DNA of 64,000 nucleotides from Bacteroidales bacterium (GCA_022772475.1 JALEZQ010000064.1:33419-97418), one strand, 5' to 3'; shown: positions 7,786 through 16,689, counted from the stretch's first letter. The notes: generated by a model from the letters alone, not told the origin. Program-made: numbers and translations.

Positions 7786-8554
7786 CCCGGACCTATTGAC
7801 ATTCGGCGGACATTTGGAAGTGCTCCGCCGAATGCTTTTCCGAATCATAATCGTTACAGGTGCGATTGCTGTTGTGATATTCTGTTTCAAGGATACCACA
7901 TGGAAGATTCTGCTCGATCCAAGCGAGTGCTCGTTTGTGACCTATCGATGGATTGAAAATATGGCGGCTGCCTTTGGCATTGATTTTCGCTTTGATGACT
8001 TTTCTGTAGATTTGATTGCCACCGACTTGTCCAGCCAGTTCATGACACACATCACAACCTCCATCTATCTTGGCTTGCTCGGCGCATCACCATACATTCT
8101 ATACGAACTGTTTCGGTTTATCTCGCCTGCATTATACGAGAAGGAAAAGAAGTACTCCGTACAGGTGGTCGTGATTATCTATCTTCTTTTCATCATGGGG
8201 GTCCTGATGAGTTACTATATCCTGTTTCCCATCTCGTTTAGATTCTTGGGAACGTATAGTGTGGCGGAAAAGATTCACAGCACCATCACGCTCGATTCCT
8301 ATATCTCGACCTTCACCACACTTACGCTCTTAATGGGCGTGACGTTTCAACTCCCTGTAATAGCGTTTACACTTACCAAACTCGGATTCATTTCATCTGA
8401 AATGCTGGCAAAGTATCGCAAGCACTCTTTCCTTCTCATCATGCTTGTGGCCGCCATCATCACTCCACCGGATTTGATGACGCTTGTTTTAGTCACCATT
8501 CCCTTATACTTATTGTACGAGATAAGTATTCGCGTGGCCAAATGGGTGGAATGA
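7769..8554 (+). CDS. tatC: Sec-independent translocase subunit TatC
   Basis: A 261-residue polytopic membrane protein with about six membrane helices, the usual size for TatC. The signal-recognition tip is visible at the N-terminus ([12 protein letters not shown], residues 12-23, with Glu17), and a conserved periplasmic/first-loop segment reads [15 protein letters not shown]. TatC binds the RR signal and recruits TatA. The preceding gene in the cassette encodes TatA, and the only clear RR signal in this window is on the Cys-rich peptide four genes upstream. It is the last gene of the cassette; no obvious terminator follows. Confidence 0.92.
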   Translation: MAKKSDPDLLTFGGHLEVLRRMLFRIIIVTGAIAVVIFCFKDTTWKILLDPSECSFVTYRWIENMAAAFGIDFRFDDFSVDLIATDLSSQFMTHITTSIYLGLLGASPYILYELFRFISPALYEKEKKYSVQVVVIIYLLFIMGVLMSYYILFPISFRFLGTYSVAEKIHSTITLDSYISTFTTLTLLMGVTFQLPVIAFTLTKLGFISSEMLAKYRKHSFLLIMLVAAIITPPDLMTLVLVTIPLYLLYEISIRVAKWVE

Positions 8555-8719
8555 CAGGACATCTTCAAGCGTCTCAATTTTCGTTCGCTGGCAGTAGAAG
8601 TAACCGCGTCGGTAATCGCTAATTATAAATTGCAGTATTTCTCTCGTCACAAGTAAATTTGCGCCAAAATTATATAACACAGACAATACACGGAGGCCTG
8701 TTTTTCCACAAATTTGTCT

Positions 8720-8727
8720 TACCTTTG
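8720..8727 (+). promoter_or_regulatory. Promoter -7 box of the 354-residue lipoprotein gene
   Basis: TACCTTTG matches the Bacteroidota consensus and lies 39 bases before the ATG at 8767. Confidence 0.6.
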
Positions 8728-8766
8728 CCCCACAGCCACCATACGGCTGTATAATAAACAAAGGAT

Positions 8767-9831
8767 ATGATGAAGTTTATGCTCGCTATACCGGCCACAT
8801 TGATGGTCAGCGCGCTCGCTGCATGCAACGGGCAGAAAGAAAACAATGGGACCAACGAACCTGACACTTGCAACGTGGATACGCTGGAATATCCTGCCTT
8901 CGTGATAGACGCTCAACGGGAAGACGTGAAGGTATGCGTCTCTGACGACGAGCGCCTTCGATTGTATTGCTGGTATCCCGATCCCGAATGGGGCGGGGGC
9001 GGCAACTGTCCCGAGCCTATCGTGATGGCGCAGTATCGCACGAAGAGCGGCGAGGTGAGGACGCGCAAAATAAGCGCTACCGCAATAGACCGGGCATGGG
9101 TCCGGATGCTACATACCATCACGAAGGACGACGGCCACACGTATTATCTGGCCGTGCGCAGTATGCGCGCCTCCAGCAACGACGGGTACACTCGGGTCAA
9201 TGCCTTCGCCATCGAGGGCGACTCGCTGATGGACGTGGCCGCCGTGGACGGCAGTGCGGACATCGACAACGGCAGTCTGCCGGACATCAACTATAACATC
9301 AGCGACTGGTACTTCAATACGAACGGCGAAGGCTACGAATGGATGTATGCGTATGACAAAGCGCAACGAAACCTCTACATCCCTGTCACTGAGGGGGAAC
9401 GGTGGCCGCAGATAATGACGGACCGCTACATGCTGTACCATTTCGACGGCAAGCGGTTTGTCAACAAGGGCGAGGTGGCGCACCGCGGACTGCACCCCTC
9501 GTTGCAGCAGTATAAGCGGTTGCGTTATTTCTTCCGGACCGCAGACTACACCCTGCGCGTGGACGAAATGGCGGACGGCACGCTGCGTTACGCGCAGTGG
9601 AAACAGCCTGCCACGCTCTCCCAAGAACCGGAGTTGGTCATCATGGGAGGAACGTGCAAAACCGTTGACTATCAAGATGTCTATACATTCCGGCACGACG
9701 GCGCAGCCTATGTAGTAGGCTACAGCGAGACGCACCATGAGGCAGATGGAGACATGACGCAACACGAGTATTTTATAATAAAAAAGGACGGCAAAGAGTT
9801 GGTCAAGCAAGAGCGTATAGAAGCACCATAA
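8767..9831 (+). CDS. Unrecognised lipoprotein
   Basis: A 354-residue protein with a lipoprotein signal: a hydrophobic segment and lipobox LAAC at 17-20, so Cys20 would be lipidated. The mature part has no membrane helix and is rich in beta-type stretches, Trp, Tyr and Asp, with many short Gly/Asn turns. I do not recognise the family. It stands alone with its own promoter and is followed directly by the ~395-bp repeat. GC content changes here from the AT-richer left arm to the GC-rich main part, so this gene may mark the resumption of the core chromosome. Confidence 0.8.
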   Translation: MMKFMLAIPATLMVSALAACNGQKENNGTNEPDTCNVDTLEYPAFVIDAQREDVKVCVSDDERLRLYCWYPDPEWGGGGNCPEPIVMAQYRTKSGEVRTRKISATAIDRAWVRMLHTITKDDGHTYYLAVRSMRASSNDGYTRVNAFAIEGDSLMDVAAVDGSADIDNGSLPDINYNISDWYFNTNGEGYEWMYAYDKAQRNLYIPVTEGERWPQIMTDRYMLYHFDGKRFVNKGEVAHRGLHPSLQQYKRLRYFFRTADYTLRVDEMADGTLRYAQWKQPATLSQEPELVIMGGTCKTVDYQDVYTFRHDGAAYVVGYSETHHEADGDMTQHEYFIIKKDGKELVKQERIEAP

Positions 9832-9834
9832 AAA

Positions 9835-10229
9835 TTGCACACACGGGCAAAAACGTGAATTTTGCCGCCCAAAACGTGAACGCCCGCCGCCGCGCAAATA
9901 GAAGCGGAAAGGTGCGGCGGAGGGCGAAAATCGCACAGTGGCCGCAGAGTTTGGGCGACAGAAATTCCTGTAAGCGTTACAGAAATTTCTGTCGCCCATA
10001 CAGTGAACGCCGAAACGCATACCCTGAGGCGGCGCGGCGGGGGCTATTTTCGGGTGTTTTCTAAAGAAAATTCAGAGTATTTAACTAACATACTACACAT
10101 AGAGCAAGAATATACCATATTCTGTCAAACACAAGCGCGCCATGCTTGCGATATTTTCGGCCGCGGGGCGGCCGGTGGATTTCGCGGGCCTTCTCGAGGT
10201 TAACAAATGTGAAAGGCGCGATTGCACAC
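9835..10229 (+). repeat. ~395-bp intergenic repeat, copy 1
   Basis: It begins and ends with TTGCACAC (9835-9842 and 10222-10229). Shared landmarks with the other copies are ACGTGAATTTTG and CAAATAGAAGCG near the left end, a central palindromic block (GGGCGAC at 9953-9959 with GTCGCCC at 9991-9997, and CTGTAAGCGTTACAG between), and a right end with CGGTGGATTT, TTCTCGA and TTAAC. It has no convincing gene; small open frames inside it look spurious. Confidence 0.85.
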
Positions 10230-10301
10230 TCCGCGGGCGGCCGGCGGGGACGATAGGAAAAAATAACACGCGTAAGGGGGTGCGCTACGCAAAATCTGCT
10301 T

Positions 10302-10309
10302 ACCTTTGA
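10302..10309 (+). promoter_or_regulatory. Promoter -7 box of the envelope-protein gene
   Basis: TACCTTTG, 22 bases upstream of the ATG at 10332, agrees with the Bacteroidota consensus. Confidence 0.6.
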
Positions 10310-10331
10310 ACCTCAAAACAATCGACGCGAT

Positions 10332-11033
10332 ATGACAATGCCTGTTTTCCGCCTTCTGGCCACGCTCGGCGCGGCCGCTTTCTGCACGACGCTCACGGCA
10401 CAACATGTGGCCGACGAGGTTCACGTGACCGTGGCCGACGATGTCCGCACCGTCGTGGCCGACTCGACGGCCGACGGACGGGCGCTGCCGCTGCCTGCCG
10501 ACAGTTGTCTTACGGACGGCAACCGCCGCATGGGGCTGCCGCTACAGCCGGCCGGGCCGAGGATGACGTTCCCCCTCAGTCCGCTGATGGGGATGGGCTG
10601 GTGGCCGCTGCACGAGGGGCTGAACGCACAGGTCGAACTGAGTTTGTCCACAGGTTTCGGTCACCACCGCCTGCGCGGCGTGGGCTTCGGACAGAGCACG
10701 GCGCTGGCTTATGCCATGCCACTGAACGAGCGTTTCTCGGTGGCGGCCGGACTCTATGCCATGCACATGGACTGGGACGGCATCAGTCGCACGCAGGGCG
10801 GCGTGGCGGCGGCGCTGTGCTACCGCCTGACCGACCGTGTCAACCTCTACGCCTACGGCAGCAAGGCCTTCACGCCCGACACGGGCCTCCTGCGCTATCC
10901 GCTCTACCACGCAGCCACGCTCTATGCCCCCTGGCCCTACGTCATCCCGCGCGAACGCATCGGCGCCATGGCCGAGTTTAAGATTGGCGAGGCGGCGACC
11001 ATCGCCGTCAGCGTAGAGCACCACAAGTATTGA
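10332..11033 (+). CDS. Exported beta-rich envelope protein, unrecognised
   Basis: A 233-residue protein with a cleavable signal peptide (about 1-23, ending LTAQ). After a Val/Asp-rich linker, residues 80-233 alternate hydrophobic and polar residues with Gly and aromatic positions (for example LSLSTGFGHHRLRGVGFGQS and RFSVAAGLYAMHMDW), as in small outer-membrane beta barrels, and the chain ends on a strand-like VSVEHHKY. I infer an outer-membrane or periplasmic location. No family is recognised. It has its own promoter and lies between repeat copy 1 and the helicase gene. Confidence 0.7.
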   Translation: MTMPVFRLLATLGAAAFCTTLTAQHVADEVHVTVADDVRTVVADSTADGRALPLPADSCLTDGNRRMGLPLQPAGPRMTFPLSPLMGMGWWPLHEGLNAQVELSLSTGFGHHRLRGVGFGQSTALAYAMPLNERFSVAAGLYAMHMDWDGISRTQGGVAAALCYRLTDRVNLYAYGSKAFTPDTGLLRYPLYHAATLYAPWPYVIPRERIGAMAEFKIGEAATIAVSVEHHKY

Positions 11034-11144
11034 CGACAGACGCTGCGGTGTGCCCGTCGGCAGCCCACACCTTATATATCCTATGTACGTCTGTCCTTTT
11101 TCTAACCTCTCCATCCCTTCACCTTCATCCTGCCACCCCTACCC

Positions 11145-13061
11145 ATGCCCACCCTGCTGCGCCAGCGCGCCCTCTTACGCTTGGAATATGAACACGAGAA
11201 AGAAGCCTTCCGCCGCGCGACGGAGGTGATGAGCGTCGGCCGCAAGGTGAAGCGTGGCGAGTGCTGGTATCCCGTGACGGCGGGCCGCAGCAGTTACAAC
11301 GCGCTGGACCGCCTGGTGGTACCCCTGACGCGCAGCACCGACACGGACATTGAACACGCCTTCGAGTACGGCCGCCCGGTATGCTTCTTCACGATGGACG
11401 GGGCGGACAACCTGCAGTGGCTGCCGTTCACGGCCACGGTGAGTTATGCCGAGGCGGACCGCATGGTGGTGACGGTGCCCGACGAGAGCGCCGCCGCCCG
11501 CCTGCAGAGCGCGGAGCGTCTGGGCGTGCAGCTCCACTTCGACGAGACGACCTACCGCCTGATGTTCGACGCCATCGACCGCACGCTGGCGGCGCGCGAC
11601 AACCGGCTGGCGCACTTGCGCGACATTGTGCACGGCACGCTCCACCCACAGTTTGCCGCAGGCAGCAGTATGCCGCCGAGCCTGCCCTGGCTCAACAAGG
11701 CCCAGGAGGCGGCGGTGGCCGATGCCCTGCGGGCGCGCGACGTGATGGTGGTGCACGGACCGCCGGGGACGGGTAAGACGACGACGCTCGTGGAGACGGT
11801 ATGCGAGGTGCTGCGCCGCGAGCCGCAGGTGCTGGTGTGCGCACAGAGCAACACGGCGGTCGATTGGATTTCGTCGCAACTGGCGGCACGCGGCCTGAGC
11901 GTCCTGCGCATCGGCAACCCCACCCGCGTGACGGACGATATGCTGGCCCACACCTACGAGCGGCGCTTCGAGAGCCATCCGGACTATCCCGCGCTGTGGC
12001 AAATCAGGCGCACCATACGCCAGATGTACGCCCTGCCGCGGCGTCAGCGCCCGGCATCGTTCCACCAGAAGATGGCACGGCTGCGCGAACGGGCAGACGA
12101 GATGGAGATTGGCATACGCCACAGCCTCTTCGACACCACACGCGTGGTGGCGGCGACGCTGGCGGGCACGGCCAACCCTGTGCTGACGGGCCACCACTTC
12201 CACACGCTCTTCATCGACGAGGCGGCACAGGCGCTCGAGGCGGCCTGCTGGATAGCCCTGCAACATGCCGACCGCGTCATCCTGGCGGGCGACCACTGCC
12301 AGTTGCCGCCAACGGTGAAGTGTTACGAGGCACAGCGCGAGGGCCTGGCGGTGACGATGATGGAGGTGCTGGCGCGCGAACGCCCGGAGTGTGTGCGGCT
12401 GCTGTCGGTACAATACCGCATGAGCGAGGCGCTGATGCGCTTCTCGTCGGATTGGTTTTACGACGGCCGCCTGACGGCTGCGCCCGAGGTGCAGCAGCGC
12501 TCCATGCTGGAGCAGATTGACAACGCGATGGTCTGGATCGACACCGACGACCCGCGCCATGCCGGCCCTGCCGGTGGCGATGATGACGCAGAGAGCGGGC
12601 ACGACCGCGAGCCACTGCGCGAAGCCTATGTGGCGGCATCGTACGGCCGCATCAACAAGGGCGAGGCGCGCCTGACCATCGAGGCGTTGACGGCCTATGT
12701 GGAGCGTCTCGGCCGCCAGCGCCTCATCGACGAGGGCACGGACTTCGGCATCATCTCGCCCTACAAGGCGCAGGTGCAGTATCTGCGCCATCTGGTGCGG
12801 CGCAACGAGGTGCTGCGCCCCCTGGCCCGCCGCATCACGGTCAACACCGTCGATGCCTTCCAGGGGCAGGAGCGCGACGTCATCCTGGTGTCGCTGGTGC
12901 GCGCCAACGACGAAGGCCAGATTGGTTTCCTCACGGACCTGCGCCGCATGAACGTGGCCATCACGCGGGCACGCAGCAAACTGATTCTCATCGGCTCGGG
13001 CGAGACGCTGGGCCACCACCGCTTCTACCGCGAACTCTACAAGCGCTGCGCCGTGGAATAG
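11145..13061 (+). CDS. Superfamily 1 DNA/RNA helicase (UPF1/DNA2-like)
   Basis: A 638-residue helicase. After an N-terminal beta-barrel-like region, motif I (Walker A) HGPPGTGKTT lies at 204-213, motif II DEAAQ at 358-362, then QLPPT (motif III), QYRM (motif IV), and near the C-terminus TVDAFQGQERDVI (motif V) and NVAITRARS (motif VI). This set is typical of the UPF1-like SF1B group, including IGHMBP2, SMUBP-2 and Dna2, which unwind DNA or RNA 5' to 3'. Bacterial members are widespread in Bacteroidota, with roles not well established. It appears monocistronic. Confidence 0.9.
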   Translation: MPTLLRQRALLRLEYEHEKEAFRRATEVMSVGRKVKRGECWYPVTAGRSSYNALDRLVVPLTRSTDTDIEHAFEYGRPVCFFTMDGADNLQWLPFTATVSYAEADRMVVTVPDESAAARLQSAERLGVQLHFDETTYRLMFDAIDRTLAARDNRLAHLRDIVHGTLHPQFAAGSSMPPSLPWLNKAQEAAVADALRARDVMVVHGPPGTGKTTTLVETVCEVLRREPQVLVCAQSNTAVDWISSQLAARGLSVLRIGNPTRVTDDMLAHTYERRFESHPDYPALWQIRRTIRQMYALPRRQRPASFHQKMARLRERADEMEIGIRHSLFDTTRVVAATLAGTANPVLTGHHFHTLFIDEAAQALEAACWIALQHADRVILAGDHCQLPPTVKCYEAQREGLAVTMMEVLARERPECVRLLSVQYRMSEALMRFSSDWFYDGRLTAAPEVQQRSMLEQIDNAMVWIDTDDPRHAGPAGGDDDAESGHDREPLREAYVAASYGRINKGEARLTIEALTAYVERLGRQRLIDEGTDFGIISPYKAQVQYLRHLVRRNEVLRPLARRITVNTVDAFQGQERDVILVSLVRANDEGQIGFLTDLRRMNVAITRARSKLILIGSGETLGHHRFYRELYKRCAVE

Positions 13062-13161
13062 GCGTGGAATAGGCGGCCCACGACTTCGCTCCGGACATCC
13101 CCCAATCACCCTACCGCAGGCACTTCTCTGCCCTGCCCTATCCCCCTTTCTCAACAACCCC

Positions 13162-13416
13162 ATGAGCCAATACTTTTTCAAGAGAAACTATACGCCGGCC
13201 GACATCGCCGAAGTGAAGGAATGGTTTGACGCCCGTTGGGACCGCCTGCCGCGCAGGCTGGACCTCAACGAGGCCACCGTCTATGAGGACCTGCCCGCCA
13301 CGCTGCAGGCCTACTTCGAGATCTACAAAATTCACGGCGAAAAACCCGCCTTCGCCGGACAACTGCACCAGATATTCCTCATCCGCGACCGCCTTATCGC
13401 CAACGGCATGGAGTGA
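13162..13416 (+). CDS. Small conserved-looking hypothetical protein
   Basis: An 84-residue soluble protein with no signal peptide or membrane segment. It is mostly helical, with a basic N-terminal segment followed by VKEWFDARWDRLPRRLDLNE and a C-terminal helix with HQIFLIRDRLIANGME. Codon use matches its GC-rich neighbours, so I judge it real. I cannot name the family; Bacteroidota carry similar small proteins of unknown function. It lies 100 bases after the helicase gene and may share its transcript. Confidence 0.65.
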   Translation: MSQYFFKRNYTPADIAEVKEWFDARWDRLPRRLDLNEATVYEDLPATLQAYFEIYKIHGEKPAFAGQLHQIFLIRDRLIANGME

Positions 13417-13500
13417 CGGCGGCCGGCGCAACGGTGGTTGTCTGAAACGTTGCCATTTGTTAAAACGATGGGGCTGCTTGGCACAACGGCGCGTTTTCCC

Positions 13501-13508
13501 TACTTTTG
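13501..13508 (+). promoter_or_regulatory. Promoter -7 box of the thioredoxin-like gene
   Basis: TACTTTTG, 41 bases before the ATG at 13549, matches TAnnTTTG. It supports the downstream start rather than the longer frame opening at 13438. Confidence 0.65.
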
Positions 13509-13548
13509 CACGGAATTTTATACAACACTCATCATACACCAACACCCA

Positions 13549-14625
13549 ATGCTTAAGAAAGTCTTTACACTGATGGCTGTCGGCACGATGGCCCTCGGTG
13601 CCACTGCCCAGCAGTACACGCTCAAGGGCGCGGTAAAGAGCGATGCCAAGTACATCTACCTCCGCAACGCCGAGTCGCGCGTGAACGACAGCGTGGCCGT
13701 CGTCAACGGCCAGTTCACCATCAAGGGCGATGCCCAGGGCCGCCCCTTCGCCTACGTCATGGACATGCAGGCCCGCAAGTCGGCCTTGGTCTATCTGCAG
13801 GGCAACGTCACGGTTGACCTGGAGAACGGCAAGGCCGGCGGCACGGCCGAGAACGATGCCCTGAGCGCTGCCGTCGACAAGATTGCGGAGAAGCAACAGG
13901 CATACAACACCTTCATGCAGGCCAACTACGGCGTGCTGTCGGGCCGCGACACCACGGCCACCAAAGAGGCCAAAGAGGCTGCCGAGAAGGAGTACATGGC
14001 CCACAGAGAGCAATATATGGTCGTTGTCAAGGACATACTCATGACCAACAAGACGGCCAAGTGGCCCGCCATCATCCTGCGCAACTACAGTTCGCTGCTC
14101 AGCGACGAGGAAATGGTCAATATCTTCGATGCCAAGGCAGCCTATACCGAACTGGGTGTGGTCAAGCCCATGCAAAAGAAGATTGAAGGCTTGCGCCGCC
14201 GCCTCATCGGCAAGCCTGTGACCGACTTCGTCATGGCCGACACGACGGGCGTGGAGCACCACCTGACCGAATACGTTGGCCACGGCAAGTATGTGCTGGT
14301 TGACTTCTGGGCTTCGTGGTGCGGTCCCTGCCGCGCTGAGATGCCCCACGTCAAGGCCGCCTACGACAAGTATCACACCAAGGGCTTCGACGTGGTCGGC
14401 GTATCGTTCGACAGCGACGGCGAGGCCTGGAAGGCTGCCATCAAGAAACTCAACCTGACGTGGCACCACATCTCCGACCTCAAGGGCTGGGAGTGTGCCG
14501 CCGGCAGCCTCTACGGCGTGACGGGCATCCCCGCTTCGGTGCTCTTCGACCCCGAGGGCAAGGTGGTGGCCAACGACCTGCGTGGCGACGACCTGAGCAA
14601 GAAACTCGAAGAACTGCTGAAGTAA
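13549..14625 (+). CDS. Exported TlpA-like thiol-disulfide oxidoreductase with DUF4369-type N-domain
   Basis: A 358-residue protein. The signal peptide is about residues 1-20 (MLKKVFTLMAVGTMALGATA). The N-terminal domain (about 22-120) is a beta-sandwich resembling DUF4369, followed by a helical spacer, then a thioredoxin fold from about 225 with the redox motif WASWCGPC (Cys258, Cys261) and the cis-proline GIPAS. Proteins of this type act in the periplasm, attached to disulfide reduction or cytochrome maturation. The in-frame upstream start at 13438 is rejected because the promoter lies downstream of it. A strong terminator follows. Confidence 0.88.
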   Translation: MLKKVFTLMAVGTMALGATAQQYTLKGAVKSDAKYIYLRNAESRVNDSVAVVNGQFTIKGDAQGRPFAYVMDMQARKSALVYLQGNVTVDLENGKAGGTAENDALSAAVDKIAEKQQAYNTFMQANYGVLSGRDTTATKEAKEAAEKEYMAHREQYMVVVKDILMTNKTAKWPAIILRNYSSLLSDEEMVNIFDAKAAYTELGVVKPMQKKIEGLRRRLIGKPVTDFVMADTTGVEHHLTEYVGHGKYVLVDFWASWCGPCRAEMPHVKAAYDKYHTKGFDVVGVSFDSDGEAWKAAIKKLNLTWHHISDLKGWECAAGSLYGVTGIPASVLFDPEGKVVANDLRGDDLSKKLEELLK

Positions 14626-14654
14626 GTCCCCTACCCTTACACCTACATTGACGA

Positions 14655-14698
14655 AGAACGGCCCAAACGGAACATCGCGCTTCCGTTTGGGCCGTTCT
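14655..14698. terminator. Terminator between convergent genes
   Basis: AGAACGGCCCAAACGGAA and TTCCGTTTGGGCCGTTCT form an 18-bp perfect stem with an 8-base loop, placed between the thioredoxin-like gene and the convergent nuclease gene. Confidence 0.8.
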
Positions 14699-14772
14699 CG
14701 CATGTAATGGGAGGGGAGAGGGGGATTTGCGGGGCGGCGCCTCTGTACTTCTATCGGCATCCCTGCCGCCGC

Positions 14773-15627
14773 TCACACCGGCCACTGGTCCACGTCGCAT
14801 CGGGCCTCGATGGCGGCCTCGACATCGTCGGGAAGGGCGGAGAAAAAGTCGAGGCCGGTGCGCTCCTCGACGTCATCGACGCTGCAGGCATACGAGGCCA
14901 TGGGCTTGTGGCCGGCGACATTGTCATAGACAAAGCCGATGCAGCGGGCATCGCTTCCGCTGCCCGTGAGAACCACCTTGAAGAAGGCGTCGGGCACAGC
15001 GACACGGTGGGGACCGACGCGGCGGGGGCGCTTACGGCGGTAGATGGGGCCGCAGACAATATGGACAGCGCCCCAGCGGGTGGCCCATGTGCGGCAGGCG
15101 TCCTCGAGCACCTTCCAGTCGCGGCCGTTCAGGTCGCCGTTCTGCGGACAGATGTTCGTCATGAGGAACGACTCGTCCTGGGCCTGGCGCGACCATTTGT
15201 TGTCGGCCGCCGGACACATGTGGCCGCGCTGGTAGCCGCACTCGCTCTCGCGGATGTCGGAATAGAGGGCGCGGGGCTCGGGCACGTCGGTGTCTTCGTA
15301 AAACTTGTGGCCCTTGCGCTCGTGCGGCCCGTCGGTATGGGCCGCCGTGAGCGTCCACCCCACCCACATGGGGGTCAGGCGGCGGGCGTCATAGGCGGTG
15401 ACGTAGGCCGTGCGGCGGAGCAACTGGCCCTCGTCGCCACCGTCGGTGCGGCGGCACAGCAGGTATGCGCTGCCCGAGGCGCTGAGGGTATCGGCGGCCT
15501 CGGGGGCGGCAGTTGTTTGTGACTCAGCGACAGCGGCCTTGGGCGTAGCGGCCTTGGGCGTGCTCATCCGGCAGCCGCCGGCGGTAAGGGCCACGAAGGC
15601 CAGGGAAAGGAGGCAGGAGGTATTCAT
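14773..15627 (-). CDS. Secreted DNA/RNA non-specific endonuclease (NUC1 type), lipoprotein
   Basis: I start at the ATG at 15627, which gives a 284-residue protein with a lipoprotein-type signal MNTSCLLSLAFVALTAGGC; a longer frame starts at 15669. A low-complexity Thr/Ala/Pro linker follows. The catalytic core has YQRGHMCPAADN (the DRGH-type motif with the general-base His), then the metal-binding Asn in FLMTNICPQ. Such enzymes cut DNA and RNA outside the cytoplasm for nutrient use or competition. It is probably the last gene of the leftward run starting at the acyltransferase. Confidence 0.88.
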   Translation of the reverse strand: MNTSCLLSLAFVALTAGGCRMSTPKAATPKAAVAESQTTAAPEAADTLSASGSAYLLCRRTDGGDEGQLLRRTAYVTAYDARRLTPMWVGWTLTAAHTDGPHERKGHKFYEDTDVPEPRALYSDIRESECGYQRGHMCPAADNKWSRQAQDESFLMTNICPQNGDLNGRDWKVLEDACRTWATRWGAVHIVCGPIYRRKRPRRVGPHRVAVPDAFFKVVLTGSGSDARCIGFVYDNVAGHKPMASYACSVDDVEERTGLDFFSALPDDVEAAIEARCDVDQWPV

Positions 15628-15675
15628 CGCAGAGAAAGGTCTGAGGGGGAACTTCGGAGGCGGCATCATGCTTCT

Positions 15676-16575
15676 TTATTCATCATCACCCACTCCCCGT
15701 CCGGTTTCGTCCTCCTCACCCATGAGTTGGCGGACGGCGCGGCTGCAGTCTTCCATCAGCCACTTGGGCGTGGACGTGGCGCCGCAGACACCGACGGACT
15801 GTGCGCCGTCAAACCACTCGCGCTGCAGGGCGGCCGGCGTATCGACCAGATAGGACCGCGGGTTGACGCGGCGGCAGGCTTCGTAGAGCACGCGGCCGTT
15901 GCTGCTCTTCAGCCCGGAGACGAAGAGCACCACGTCGTGGCGCGTGGCGAAGGCCTGGATGTTGGGCAGGCGGTTGGCCACCTGGCGGCATATGGTGTCG
16001 AAGTAGCGGAAGGTGGCCGGCGGCTGGATGTGCGCCGTGATGTAATCGACAATCTCGCGAAAGCCGTCCAGCGACTTGGTGGTCTGCGAGAACAGGCAGA
16101 TGGAGCGTGAGAAGTCGAGCGTCTGCGCTTCCGACAAGCATTCGATGACGATGGCGTTGCCCTCAGTCTGTCCCACCAGTCCGAGCACCTCTGCATGGCC
16201 GCGCTTGCCGTAGATGACAATCTGCGGGCGTTGCGGTTCGCAATAGACGCGCTTGATGCGCTGCTGGAGGTTGAGGACCACAGGGCAGGTGGCGTCGATG
16301 ATGTCTATGCGGCGCTCGCAGGCCAGGGCATAGGTGGCGGGGGGCTCGCCGTGGGCACGCAGCAGCACCTTGGCGTCACGCAGCGAGCGGAAGGTGTCGT
16401 GGTCGATGGTGACCAGCCCCAGAGCGCGCAGGCGCTCGCATTCGCTGCCGTTGTGGACGATGTCGCCCAGACAGTAGAGGGCACGGCTCTTGGCCAGTTC
16501 CTCCTCGGCCTTGCCGATGGCCGTCGTCACGCCGAAGCAGAAGCCCGACCGGGCATCGATTTCTATCTTTAGCAT
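15676..16575 (-). CDS. ispH: 4-Hydroxy-3-methylbut-2-enyl diphosphate reductase
   Basis: A 299-residue IspH/LytB protein, started at MLKIEID rather than the 14-residue longer frame. It catalyses the last step of the MEP isoprenoid pathway, making IPP and DMAPP. Its three Fe-S ligands are visible: Cys13 in GFCFGV, a Cys in ATCPVV and one in DTICRQVANR. HGEPP and SNG-type segments (LKSSNGRVL) of the active site are present. An acidic tail ends the protein. It lies downstream of cmk in the same direction, a common Bacteroidota arrangement. Confidence 0.93.
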   Translation of the reverse strand: MLKIEIDARSGFCFGVTTAIGKAEEELAKSRALYCLGDIVHNGSECERLRALGLVTIDHDTFRSLRDAKVLLRAHGEPPATYALACERRIDIIDATCPVVLNLQQRIKRVYCEPQRPQIVIYGKRGHAEVLGLVGQTEGNAIVIECLSEAQTLDFSRSICLFSQTTKSLDGFREIVDYITAHIQPPATFRYFDTICRQVANRLPNIQAFATRHDVVLFVSGLKSSNGRVLYEACRRVNPRSYLVDTPAALQREWFDGAQSVGVCGATSTPKWLMEDCSRAVRQLMGEEDETGRGVGDDE

Positions 16576-16676
16576 ACGGGTAAGTTGGTGGTATAGAGTG
16601 GTGTGATGATGGAACAATACGTTGCTACGCTTTGGGATTCATTTGACATAACGTGAAAGGGCCCGTCGAAGCACGC

Positions 16677-16684
16677 TATCTTTG
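16677..16684 (+). promoter_or_regulatory. Possible rightward promoter box antisense to cmk
   Basis: TATCTTTG with an upstream TTTG at 16652-16655 faces right, into the 3' end of the leftward cmk gene. No rightward gene follows, so it is either chance or an antisense promoter. Confidence 0.3.
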
Positions 16685-16689
16685 CATCA

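Noticed and set aside
9855-10064. Small frames inside repeat copies (also 44232-44417, 25371-25592)
   Set aside because: They fall in a repeated non-coding element and are not preserved in frame between copies.
11175-13181. Long antisense frame (668 residues) opposite the helicase gene
   Set aside because: It is a shadow frame in GC-rich DNA; the plus-strand gene has all helicase motifs, the minus frame has none.
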